NCBI GenBank assembly: GCA_903913965.1
Contig: CAIWNB010000039.1
Span: 1 to 54,775 of the forward strand
Source: an uncultured beta proteobacterium
GTDB taxonomy: Bacteria > Pseudomonadota > Gammaproteobacteria > Burkholderiales > SG8-41
Direction: 5' to 3'
DNA length: 54,775 bases
Part shown: positions 41,275-49,667 of the stretch, piece after piece
Position numbering within the stretch: the stretch's first letter is position 1
Layout: the number at the start of each line of letters is the position of its first letter
Position numbers and translations under genes: made by a program
Notes under the pieces: model-generated
The model's database searches: none
What the model was told of the DNA's origin: nothing
What the model saw: only the letters and a program-made list of their open reading frames with translations

Positions 41275-42528
41275 ATGTCATCCCCCCTGCGCGCCCTGCG
41301 CCATCGAAACTTCGCCTTTTTTGCCGCTGGTCAGTCCATCGCTCTGGTCGGTTACTGGATACAGCAGCTTGCCGTCAGCTGGCTGATTTACCGGCTGACC
41401 GGTTCGGCAACACTGTTGGGTGTTCTGAGTTTTGCTGCGAACGTGCCTGTGTTGTTGTTGGCACCTGTGGCGGGTATCTGGGCCGACCGCTTCAACCGTC
41501 ATCGCATGATGTTGGCGACACAGGTGCTTGAAATGTTGCAGGCGATCGCACTCGCCGTGCTCGCCTACGGCGGCTGGATCGAGGTTTGGCATGTGGTGGC
41601 ACTGACTGTGATGCTGGGTATGTGTGTCGCAGTCGAACTGCCGGTGCGTCACGCCTATCTGCTCGAGTTGGTCGGCGACAAGCAGGATTTGCCAAACGCC
41701 GTTGCCACCACCTCGCTGGTCGCCAACTGTGGCCGTCTGGTCGGGCCCGCGATAGCCGGTGTATTGATCGCCAGTTTCAGCGAAGCCACCTGCTTTTTGA
41801 TCAATGCCATCAGCTACATCGCAGTGCTGATCAGTTTTATTTTTATCCGCGTCAAACCGCATGCTGCCGCCGTCGCAAAGCATCCGCCGGCGCTTAGGGG
41901 AATCGCCGAGGGCGTGCTTTATGCCTGGCGCAACCTGCCGATACGAGCGCTGCTCACGGTGCTGTCGTTGCTGGCATTGACCGCGGCGCCCTACAGCACG
42001 CTGATGCCGGCGGTGGTGCATGAGGCTTTTGACGGCAACGCGCAGACCCTGGGTTTCCTGATCGGTGCGGCTGGGTGTGGTGCGGTGTGCGGTACGCTGT
42101 TTTTGGCATCCCGCAATAATGTGCGCGGCTTGCTGCGTTTTATTATGACCGCAGCGCTGCTGGCCGGTGTCGCACTGGTGGCGCTGTCGCAATCGCGCAT
42201 GCTGTGGCTTTCTTTGCTGCTGATGGCGGTTATTGGTTGCAGCATTCTGGTCACATCGGTGTCGATTAATATGATCCTGCAGACGATAGTCGATGATGAC
42301 AAACGCGGCCGTGTCATGAGCCTTTATACGGCGGCTTTTCTGGGTGTGGTGCCACTCGGCGGTATGGTCGCCGGTGTGCTGGCTGACCGCATCGGTGCGA
42401 CGACCACACTGCTGGCCGGGGGGATGGTTTGCCTGGCCGGTGCGATCGTTCTTGCGCGGCAGTTGCCGCACTTGCGTGTGCAGATGCGTGCAACCTATGC
42501 GCGGCTTGGGATTCAGGCCTCTTCTTAA
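41275..42528 (+). CDS. MFS transporter, EntS-like (MFS_3 type)
   Basis: The 417-aa protein has about twelve membrane helices and resembles EntS-like exporters, with RHRNFAFFAAGQSIALVGYW at the start, GIWADRFNRHRMM (motif A form) and a central loop. Such proteins export siderophores or drugs, but no siderophore gene is nearby and the substrate is unknown. It is divergent from the TPR gene and convergent with the diguanylate cyclase gene. Confidence 0.88.
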   Translation: MSSPLRALRHRNFAFFAAGQSIALVGYWIQQLAVSWLIYRLTGSATLLGVLSFAANVPVLLLAPVAGIWADRFNRHRMMLATQVLEMLQAIALAVLAYGGWIEVWHVVALTVMLGMCVAVELPVRHAYLLELVGDKQDLPNAVATTSLVANCGRLVGPAIAGVLIASFSEATCFLINAISYIAVLISFIFIRVKPHAAAVAKHPPALRGIAEGVLYAWRNLPIRALLTVLSLLALTAAPYSTLMPAVVHEAFDGNAQTLGFLIGAAGCGAVCGTLFLASRNNVRGLLRFIMTAALLAGVALVALSQSRMLWLSLLLMAVIGCSILVTSVSINMILQTIVDDDKRGRVMSLYTAAFLGVVPLGGMVAGVLADRIGATTTLLAGGMVCLAGAIVLARQLPHLRVQMRATYARLGIQASS

Positions 42529-42594
42529 GCGCGCGGGTTAAATGCAATTCACGCAACGCCTATTAACGTTGATTGGGAATTGTTTGCTGCGGCC

Positions 42595-42620
42595 CTGCTG
42601 ACGATTTTTTCAGCAGTTTT
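42595..42620 (+). terminator. weak terminator after the second MFS gene
   Basis: CTGCTGA (42595-42601) pairs with TCAGCAG (42610-42616) around an 8-nt loop and is followed by TTTT. The stem is short, so efficiency is doubtful. Confidence 0.4.
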
Positions 42621-42636
42621 CCAGCGGAAATTTCAG

Positions 42637-43620
42637 TTACGACGTTTTGAGCGTTGGTATGTCCGTTTGCGCATGCGTACCGCAGCGCGTGCCATGCACG
42701 CGGTCACGGCCGTCGCGTTTGGCCCGATAGAGCATTTCGTCCGCGGCTTCAATCAACATCGACGGCGCGCTTGCATAATCGGGGATGGTCGAGGCCACGC
42801 CGACGCTGATGGTGACGATTTTTTCGCGTACCGTGGTGGCATGAGGCAGGGCCAGTGCCTTGATCGTGTCACACAGGCCTTGCGCGATGGAGAGTCCGCC
42901 GGCCAGCGGGGTAGCCGGCAAAATTGCCACGAATTCCTCACCGCCATAGCGGGCGATCATATCGCCCGGTCTTTTCAGCGCAAGCTGCAGGGCAACGGCG
43001 ATTTTACGCAGACAGTCGTCGCCGGCCAGATGGCCGTACTCATCGTTGTATTGTTTGAAATTATCGACATCGATCATGGCGAGCGACATGGCGCTGGCGG
43101 TGCGGGTATTGCGACGCCACTCGATCAGCAGTGCATTATCGAATGAGCGGCGATTGGGGATGCCGGTCAGCCCGTCGAGTGCCGACAGGCGTCGCAATTC
43201 CTGGTTTGCGCCATTGAGTTTGTGTGTTGTTTCGAGCAGCGCCTTGCGCATATCGTGCAAGCGTTGCATCGCCTTGATTTTGGCCCCCAGCACCACCGGG
43301 CTGACCGGTTTGATCAGGTAGTCGTCGCCGCCTGCTTCGATGCCGCGCCTGAGATCGTCTTCGGAATCCATGCCGCTGATGAAGATGATCGGTGTCCAGT
43401 TTGAACCGGCCTCGATGACGCGTATGCGGCGCGCGACTTCACAACCGTCCATTTCCGGCATCAGCACGTCCATCAGGATCAAATCCGGCTTTTCCCGTTC
43501 AAACAGGTTGAGCGCTTCCGCGCCGTCGCCGGCGGTAATCGCGGTATGGCCAAGCAATTCGACATGCTTGCGCATGATGAGCAGATTGGGGAGCGTGTCA
43601 TCGACAATGACGATTTTCAT
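42637..43620 (-). CDS. Response regulator with GGDEF domain (diguanylate cyclase)
   Basis: The 327-aa protein makes cyclic di-GMP under phosphorelay control. The receiver domain (1-120) has the acidic pocket VDD, acceptor Asp51 (LILMDVLMPEMDG) and conserved Lys in LIKP. After a coiled-coil linker the GGDEF domain (about 145-305) has an intact active-site GGEEF (226-230) and an RxxD inhibitory site (217-220), so it should be active and product-inhibited. It overlaps the hybrid kinase stop by 4 bp and is the likely end point of that kinase. Confidence 0.95.
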   Translation of the reverse strand: MKIVIVDDTLPNLLIMRKHVELLGHTAITAGDGAEALNLFEREKPDLILMDVLMPEMDGCEVARRIRVIEAGSNWTPIIFISGMDSEDDLRRGIEAGGDDYLIKPVSPVVLGAKIKAMQRLHDMRKALLETTHKLNGANQELRRLSALDGLTGIPNRRSFDNALLIEWRRNTRTASAMSLAMIDVDNFKQYNDEYGHLAGDDCLRKIAVALQLALKRPGDMIARYGGEEFVAILPATPLAGGLSIAQGLCDTIKALALPHATTVREKIVTISVGVASTIPDYASAPSMLIEAADEMLYRAKRDGRDRVHGTRCGTHAQTDIPTLKTS

Positions 43621-46600
43621 GACGTTACCCGGCAGGTTTGCGCAGCTGTTTCCAGTGCGCGGTCTGCAACAAGAGTTCCAAGCAGGGCGGCGGTGCTCTC
43701 CTGCAGCTTCGGCAAGGCGGCGCGCGCTGCCGCCAAATCCCCGTTGCGTGCGTATATTTCAAGTATCCGCGCCGCCGCGTGAACTGTGTCGGCCGACAGG
43801 TTTGAACAACTGCCTTTGAGAGTATGGGCGGCCCGGAATGCGCCCTCACACTCGCCACGTTCGAGGCATCCAGTGATTTTTGCCAGCATCGACGGCGTTT
43901 CGGCAATAAATATATCGATGATCTGTGCCAGAAGATCCGCGTCATCGGCGGTGCGTGCCAGTGCTGATTTGCGATTGTAGTGGGCGACATGATCCGCAGC
44001 CGTCGCCGGTTTTAACGGCGTTTCTGTCAGCGCAGGCGCGAGCTCACGCGGGGCAGCCTCATGACCTGCAGGCGCGTCGACATGGCTGACGCGCCCGAGT
44101 GCGTTGACCAGCATTTTTAGATCGATCGGTTTGGATACGTAGTCGTCCATGCCTGCTTCTATGCAGCGTTCACGGTCGCCGCTCATTGCATTTGCGGTGA
44201 CTGCGATGATCGGGGTGTATGTGCCGGCGGTTTCTCCGGCGCGGATGGCGCGTGTCGCATCAAGACCATCCATCACCGGCATTTGCATGTCCATTAAGAT
44301 CACATTGTACCGGTGCTTGCGTGTCATCGCTACCGCATCGGCGCCGTTGTGCGCTTCGCTCACGTGGTGACCGAGCTTTTCCAGAAGTCGCACCGCCAGT
44401 TTGCGGTTAACTGCATTGTCTTCGACCAAGAGGATATCGAGGCTGGTTTCCGGCATGGCGGATGCCGGTTCAGCATGGTTGAGCGGTATTTGTTCGAGCT
44501 GGAGGAGGGCCGGATCGAGTGCGATGGCGATGCCATCAAGCAAGGTCGACTGCGAAACCGGTTTGACCAGTGCGCGGACGTGGCCGTGGCCACGGGCCTG
44601 CGCGATGGCCGGACCCTGTGTTGTGTCGGCGAGCACGATGACCGATGTATTTTCCGCCATGACTTCGGTTGCCAGTTCAAACGCATTGCCATCCGTCAGC
44701 GTGCCATCGATCAGGGCCAGGCGGAATGGTTTGCCATCAGCGCGCGCACGGGTGATTTTTTCGAGTGCGGCAGCTGCGGAATCACAGGCGGTGGCCTGCA
44801 TCCCCCAGGACTGCACATACGCGCAGATCAACTCCCGGCAACGCCGGTTGTCGTCCACCACCAGAACGGGTTGCTGCAGGAAGGCTTCCGCAGGTGAAGA
44901 AGCGCCCCCAGCCGATTCATACGGTCGTGCGTTTTGCAGCCCGAGGCTGAGCGAAAACTCAAATGTGCTACCGACCCCCGGCACGCTACTGACGCCGATG
45001 GTGCCGCCCATGATGCCGACCAGGCGGCGGCAGATCGACAGGCCGAGGCCGGTGCCGCCAAATTGCCGTGTGGTCGAGGTGTCAGCTTGCTCGAAGGCTT
45101 CAAAAATAGCATCGCGTTTGTTTTCCGGGATACCGATACCGGTGTCGCGCACGCGAAAACGCAGTTGTACAGCGCGCTCCTGCACGTCCTCAAGCCGGAC
45201 CTGGATTTCGACTTCGCCCACGGTGGTGAATTTGATGGCATTGCCGACGAGGTTAAGGATGATCTGGCGTATGCGCAGCGGGTCGCCGATCACGTGGTCG
45301 GGCACTGCGGCATCGACCGACCATAGCAGCTCCAGGCGTTTTTCATGCGCACGCACCGCCAGCACACGGATGGTTTGTTGCAGGCTGTAGCGCAGGCTGA
45401 AGGGGATCGATTCAATCTCGAGTTTGCCGGCCTCGATCTTCGACAGGTCAAGAATATCGTTGATGATATGCAGCAGCGCCTCGGAGGACGATTTGATGGT
45501 GACCAGGCAGTCGCGTTGTTCGGCATCCAGCGCGGTGCCGAGTGCGAGCTGGGTCATGCCGATGATGCCGTTCATCGGGGTGCGTATTTCGTGGCTCATA
45601 TTGGCGAGAAATTCGCTCTTCGAGAGTGCCGCCGCCTCGGCTGCTTCCTTGGCGCGGCGCAGTTCTTCCTGCGCGTATTCGAGCATGGTCGTATCGTGCG
45701 TGACGGCGATGTCGCCGACGAGTTTGCCGCTATCGTCAGTCAGTGGGCCGCTCGATCCGACCACGTGCACACGACCGCCGCGTTTAGTCGGCCGCCAGTC
45801 ACGGATCATGAAAGTGCCGCCGGTTCTCAGGCGGGTCAGCCATTCCTGCCATTCTTTTTCCGGCGCATCTTTGAGCAGGACGTCGCGCATTGAACGGCCA
45901 ATTACCTCTTCCTTGCTGAAACCGAATATGGTTTCTGCGCCGTGATTCCAGGTTGTGATCATGCCGTTCATGTCGCGGGTGACGATGGAGTCGCGCGATT
46001 GTTCAACCACCCGTGCGAGCATGCGCGCGCGTGACTCGCTGTCGGCGAGCGCTTTTTGTTGTGTCTGCATGGTGCGCTCGGCGTGCTTCACCGCCAGCAT
46101 CAAAAACACAAACAAGGCGAGCATGCCGAGGCCCAGTACGCCGCCAAGACGCAGCTGGTCTTCGCGCAATGCGATGATTTCGTTTGACACATCAGTGTGA
46201 ATTTCCATCACACCCTGGCGCGCGCCGCTCACCGGATGGTCAATCGCCAGCAGCGTCCTGACAATTGAGCGGTCGCGCACGCGGCCGTCGATGGCCTCGA
46301 AGCGTGGCTGGAAGGACAGCGTAGATTGCGGTGCGCCGGCCAGCACGCTTTGCAATGCGCCGTCGTCCGGCAAGAGAGCGCCGATTTCGTTGTCCCAATT
46401 CGAAAACACGACCCTGCCGTCGGTTGTGTAAATGCGAATTTTGACTATGTTGAGTGTGCGTGTCAGTTCATAGATCAGTTTGCGCAGCTGGATATTTTCG
46501 AGTTGGTCGGCGAGTGCTGCCGGCGTCAGCGTATGGGCGCGCAGTGCCAGCGGGGCGTAATTCGGCCAGAGCGCGTTGAGCATGGTGCGGCCGAGGGCGA

Positions 46601-46808
46601 TGCCCTGGCTGGATTCCTGCCGCAACAGGGTGCTTTTCATCGACTCGCCGGAGAGCACAAATATCCCTGCCACTACCAGAACGATGCCGATCAAACTGAC
46701 GACGGAAAAATAGCTCAACAGCCGGAATCGGCTGGCAGTGACCGCCTGCTTTGGAGGCTGCAGGGCCCCTAAATGCGCGCCTATTTCCGGGATTTCGCTC
46801 ATGTTCAC
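43617..46808 (-). CDS. Hybrid sensor histidine kinase with PAS, two receivers and HPt
   Basis: The 1063-aa membrane kinase has two membrane helices (about 30-53 and 221-241) enclosing a periplasmic sensor. Then come a PAS domain (262-380), HisKA with phospho-acceptor His406 (MSHEIRTP), HATPase (about 505-625, with DTGIGIP and GTGLGLS), receiver 1 (about 645-765, Asp701), receiver 2 (about 790-905, Asp840) and a C-terminal HPt with His995 (AAHTLKGS). This is the full layout of a phosphorelay kinase. Receiver 1 has the unusual LIDGTLTDGN around its aspartate. The overlapping GGDEF response regulator is the probable output. Confidence 0.95.
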   Translation of the reverse strand: MNMSEIPEIGAHLGALQPPKQAVTASRFRLLSYFSVVSLIGIVLVVAGIFVLSGESMKSTLLRQESSQGIALGRTMLNALWPNYAPLALRAHTLTPAALADQLENIQLRKLIYELTRTLNIVKIRIYTTDGRVVFSNWDNEIGALLPDDGALQSVLAGAPQSTLSFQPRFEAIDGRVRDRSIVRTLLAIDHPVSGARQGVMEIHTDVSNEIIALREDQLRLGGVLGLGMLALFVFLMLAVKHAERTMQTQQKALADSESRARMLARVVEQSRDSIVTRDMNGMITTWNHGAETIFGFSKEEVIGRSMRDVLLKDAPEKEWQEWLTRLRTGGTFMIRDWRPTKRGGRVHVVGSSGPLTDDSGKLVGDIAVTHDTTMLEYAQEELRRAKEAAEAAALSKSEFLANMSHEIRTPMNGIIGMTQLALGTALDAEQRDCLVTIKSSSEALLHIINDILDLSKIEAGKLEIESIPFSLRYSLQQTIRVLAVRAHEKRLELLWSVDAAVPDHVIGDPLRIRQIILNLVGNAIKFTTVGEVEIQVRLEDVQERAVQLRFRVRDTGIGIPENKRDAIFEAFEQADTSTTRQFGGTGLGLSICRRLVGIMGGTIGVSSVPGVGSTFEFSLSLGLQNARPYESAGGASSPAEAFLQQPVLVVDDNRRCRELICAYVQSWGMQATACDSAAAALEKITRARADGKPFRLALIDGTLTDGNAFELATEVMAENTSVIVLADTTQGPAIAQARGHGHVRALVKPVSQSTLLDGIAIALDPALLQLEQIPLNHAEPASAMPETSLDILLVEDNAVNRKLAVRLLEKLGHHVSEAHNGADAVAMTRKHRYNVILMDMQMPVMDGLDATRAIRAGETAGTYTPIIAVTANAMSGDRERCIEAGMDDYVSKPIDLKMLVNALGRVSHVDAPAGHEAAPRELAPALTETPLKPATAADHVAHYNRKSALARTADDADLLAQIIDIFIAETPSMLAKITGCLERGECEGAFRAAHTLKGSCSNLSADTVHAAARILEIYARNGDLAAARAALPKLQESTAALLGTLVADRALETAAQTCRVTS

Positions 46809-46962
46809 TGTTTGCAGGAAGACGCTGATTCATGGCTGCCGGACAGAATGAACGGCCGCAGAATTTTGCGGTACAACCAACTAACGGCGGATGGCGGCGC
46901 GGGCTTGAGGGGATTTTCAGTTTAATGCGGGTGGATGGTGCAACTGCCTGATCGAAAAGTCT

Positions 46963-47169
46963 TTATTCGAGGCGTATTTCGCCCTCAAGGGTGATGTCGA
47001 GGCTCACGCCGTTGATGGTCAGGCGCATGCTGGCGGGCAAAACGGCGTCGCTTTTCAGTGTGCCTTCAGCGATCGCGCGCGCGACTGCGCGCTCGATCTC
47101 GGTCTGTGAGCGGATACCGACGACTTTTAGAAAGCGGCGGATACTCAGGTTAAAGGTTTCATCGTTCAT
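46963..47169 (-). CDS. small conserved protein, DUF6494-like
   Basis: The 68-aa protein starts MNDETFNLSIRRFLKVVGI and continues with an Arg/Ala-rich helix and a C-terminal beta segment (MRLTINGVSLDITLEGEI). The N-terminal pattern resembles what I know as DUF6494; the function is unknown. It overlaps the pgi stop by 4 bp (ATGA), so it is translated together with pgi. The 154 bp between it and the kinase gene hold no recognised feature. Confidence 0.7.
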   Translation of the reverse strand: MNDETFNLSIRRFLKVVGIRSQTEIERAVARAIAEGTLKSDAVLPASMRLTINGVSLDITLEGEIRLE

Positions 47170-48770
47170 TGCGGTCTTTCCGTGCGCGCCGGCGCTTCAC
47201 GATGGGCTTTGTAAAAATCGATCAGGCCGTTGGTCGAGGCATCATAGCCGCTGACCGGTGCGTTGTTGTGGAGGTCGGGCAGTATGCGCGAGGCCAGCCG
47301 CTTGCCGAGTTCAACGCCGGGCTGATCGAACGCATTGATACCCCAGATCACGCTTTGCACAAACACCTTGTGTTCGTAGAGCGCGAGCAGCTGGCCGAAT
47401 GAATACGGCGTCAGGCGCTCAAGCAACAGTGAGTTGCTGGGCCGGTTGCCGGGGAAACGGTCGTGCGGACTATCCGCTAACGGTGCACCGTTCATGAGTG
47501 CCGCAGTTTGCGCAAAGAAATTCGCCATCAAAATAGCGTGATGTTGCTCCGCTGTGTGGTGCGGCTGGCAGACCGCGATGAAATCGGCCGGCACCAGCCG
47601 TGTGCCCTGATGCAGTAGTTGGAAGAATGAATGTTGCGCATCGGTGCCGGCCGCGCCCCAGATGATCATGCCAGTCTCGCCATCGACGGCGCTGCCATCG
47701 GCGCGCACGCTCTTGCCGCAGGATTCCATATCGAGCTGTTGCAGGAATGCCGGGAGCAAGGAGAGGGATTCATCGTAGGGCAGTACGGCGTGGGATGCGG
47801 CGTCGAAAAAATTGTTGTACCAGATGCCGAGCAGGGCGAGTACCACCGGCATGTTTTTTTCAAACGGCGCGTCGTGAAAGTGCCGGTCCATCGCATGCGC
47901 GCCGCGCAGCATGTCGCGAAAGCCATCCATGCCGATGGCCAGCGCGATCGGCAGTCCGACCGCCGACCACAGTGAATAGCGACCGCCGACCCAGTCCCAA
48001 AACGGAAAGATGCGATCTTCGCTGACACCGAATTCGGCTGCCCGCTGCGGGTTGGCGGTGACGGCGACGAGCTGCAGCACGGCGTCCTTGCCGATTGCAT
48101 TTGACAGCCATTCGCGGACGCTACGTGCGTTGGCGAGGGTTTCGCTGGTGGTGAAGGTTTTTGAGACGACAATAACGAGCGTGGTCGCCGGATTCAGTGG
48201 GGCCAGCGTGCGTTGCAGCGCCGCCATATCAATATTCGAGACGAAGTGCACGCGCGGGCCGCCATCGGCATAGGGCGACAGCGCGTGGGTGGCCAGCATC
48301 GGGCCCAGATGCGAGCCGCCGATACCAATGTGCACAACATCGCTGTAACGGCTGCCGCCCTGTGCGCTGATGCTGCCGTCGCGTATTCCGCTGCTGAATA
48401 GCTGCATGCGTTCGAGGGTGGCGCGGACTTCCGGCATGACATCCACGCCATCGACGAGGGTGGCCCGTTCGCCACGCAATGCTGTGTGCAATACCGCGCG
48501 GTTTTCCGTGTTGTTGATGCGGCCGCCGCCGAACAGTGCGTGCATCTGTGTGCCAAGACCGCGTTCTCGTGCCAGCCCGGTTAGCAGATGCAGCGTGTCA
48601 TCATTGAGCCAATTTTTCGAGTAATCAAGGAGCATCCCGTCAAGGCGCAGGGACAGCCGTTGGAAGCGCTGCGGATCACCTTCAAACAGTTGCGCGAGGC
48701 TGCTGTGGACCATGGTTTGACGATGGTTTTTGAGTGCCAGCCAGGCGGGCGATTCGGTCAGTGTAGTCAT
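47166..48770 (-). CDS. pgi: Glucose-6-phosphate isomerase
   Basis: The 534-aa enzyme interconverts glucose-6-phosphate and fructose-6-phosphate. Both family signatures are visible: WVGGRYSLWSAVGLPIALAIG-like segment in the centre (VGGRYSLWSAVGLP) and GVELGKRLASRILPDL near the C-terminus, plus HIGIGGSHLGP. The ATG at 48770 is preferred over the TTG at 48785, which would add five residues. The gene overlaps the small DUF6494-like gene and is divergent from the EI24-like gene. Confidence 0.97.
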   Translation of the reverse strand: MTTLTESPAWLALKNHRQTMVHSSLAQLFEGDPQRFQRLSLRLDGMLLDYSKNWLNDDTLHLLTGLARERGLGTQMHALFGGGRINNTENRAVLHTALRGERATLVDGVDVMPEVRATLERMQLFSSGIRDGSISAQGGSRYSDVVHIGIGGSHLGPMLATHALSPYADGGPRVHFVSNIDMAALQRTLAPLNPATTLVIVVSKTFTTSETLANARSVREWLSNAIGKDAVLQLVAVTANPQRAAEFGVSEDRIFPFWDWVGGRYSLWSAVGLPIALAIGMDGFRDMLRGAHAMDRHFHDAPFEKNMPVVLALLGIWYNNFFDAASHAVLPYDESLSLLPAFLQQLDMESCGKSVRADGSAVDGETGMIIWGAAGTDAQHSFFQLLHQGTRLVPADFIAVCQPHHTAEQHHAILMANFFAQTAALMNGAPLADSPHDRFPGNRPSNSLLLERLTPYSFGQLLALYEHKVFVQSVIWGINAFDQPGVELGKRLASRILPDLHNNAPVSGYDASTNGLIDFYKAHREAPARTERPQ

Positions 48771-48808
48771 GTCGGTAGTTTCCAATGAGCGCGATGATTG
48801 TAGCGAGT

Positions 48809-48838
48809 TTGGCCGGTGCAGCCCAAGCGGATTAAAAT
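48809..48838 (+). promoter_or_regulatory. candidate promoter of the EI24-like gene
   Basis: TTGGCC (48809-48814) and TAAAAT (48833-48838) are spaced by 18 bp, 36 bp before the ATG. The TAAAAT form of the -10 recurs at several genes in this window. Confidence 0.4.
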
Positions 48839-48874
48839 CGGCGCCCGGAAAACTTTTTAACCTTCAATCTGCCA

Positions 48875-49594
48875 ATGTCACTTTTGTTGAGCGCCTGCGG
48901 ACGCGCTTTGCGCGATACCTTGACGCCGCGCATGCTGGCGTTGGCGATATGGCCGTTGTTGGCGGGACTTCTGATCTGGCTGTTATTGGCGTGGCTCTAT
49001 TGGGCGCGCTGGACGCAGTGGGTGGACGTCTGGATGGCCGGTTCGTTCGTCGCCCGCTGGTTGCCGGATGGACTGCCGCTGCTGGCGCATTACGCTGCGT
49101 GGCTGGGGCTCGTGCTGGTTTTGATCCCCGCCGTGCTGGCAACCGCCGGCATGCTCGCGGCGTTGTTGGTGATGCCTTTGATCGTCGGTTTTGTTGCCGC
49201 CCGTGGTTATCCAGCGCTGCAACGCCGTCAGGGCGGCAGTGTGCGCGGCAGTTTTATCAATACGCTGGTTGCACTGGCAGTGTTTGCAGCGCTTTGGCTG
49301 CTGACGCTGCCGCTCTGGTTTACGCTGGTGTTGGGGCCGCCGCTGGCGCTGTTGTTATCGGCTTGGCTGATCCAACGCCTGTTTCGTTACGATGCACTCG
49401 CCGAGCATGCGGATGCTGCTGAATATCGAACCTTGGTTAGCGCCTGCCGCGGACGTTTTTTTCTGCTTGGCGTGGCGGTTGCGCTGCTCTACGCGCTGCC
49501 AGTGGTGAATTTGCTGGCGCCGATCGCCGGTGGCCTTATGTTTACGCACTATGCGCTGGCCCGTCTGGCCGAATTGCGCGCGGCACAACAATAA
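48875..49594 (+). CDS. EI24/CysZ-like inner membrane protein
   Basis: The 239-aa protein has several hydrophobic segments and an amphipathic start (LLLSACGRALRDTLTPRMLALAIWP), with the layout of the EI24 domain family. CysZ relatives are sulfate transporters, but no cys genes are close, and this group in betaproteobacteria is otherwise uncharacterised. An FFLLGVAVALLYALPVVNLLAPI segment near the C-terminus is shared with the family. It ends before a bidirectional terminator. Confidence 0.8.
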   Translation: MSLLLSACGRALRDTLTPRMLALAIWPLLAGLLIWLLLAWLYWARWTQWVDVWMAGSFVARWLPDGLPLLAHYAAWLGLVLVLIPAVLATAGMLAALLVMPLIVGFVAARGYPALQRRQGGSVRGSFINTLVALAVFAALWLLTLPLWFTLVLGPPLALLLSAWLIQRLFRYDALAEHADAAEYRTLVSACRGRFFLLGVAVALLYALPVVNLLAPIAGGLMFTHYALARLAELRAAQQ

Positions 49595-49604
49595 TAATCA
49601 GCAC

Positions 49605-49640
49605 TGAAAAAACGGGGTGCCGCAGCACCCCGTAATTTTT
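49605..49640. terminator. bidirectional intrinsic terminator
   Basis: A perfect 9-bp stem, ACGGGGTGC (49612-49620) with GCACCCCGT (49625-49633), has a CGCA loop, A-rich sequence on the left (GAAAAAA) and AATTTTT on the right. It serves the convergent EI24-like and bktB genes in both directions. Confidence 0.88.
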
Positions 49641-49667
49641 ATGCATCCACTTGCGTGAATGAACGTG

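Noticed and set aside
41278-42471. 397-aa open frame antisense to the second MFS gene
   Set aside because: It mirrors the MFS gene codon for codon and is extremely rich in Gln, His and Arg; no family is recognised.
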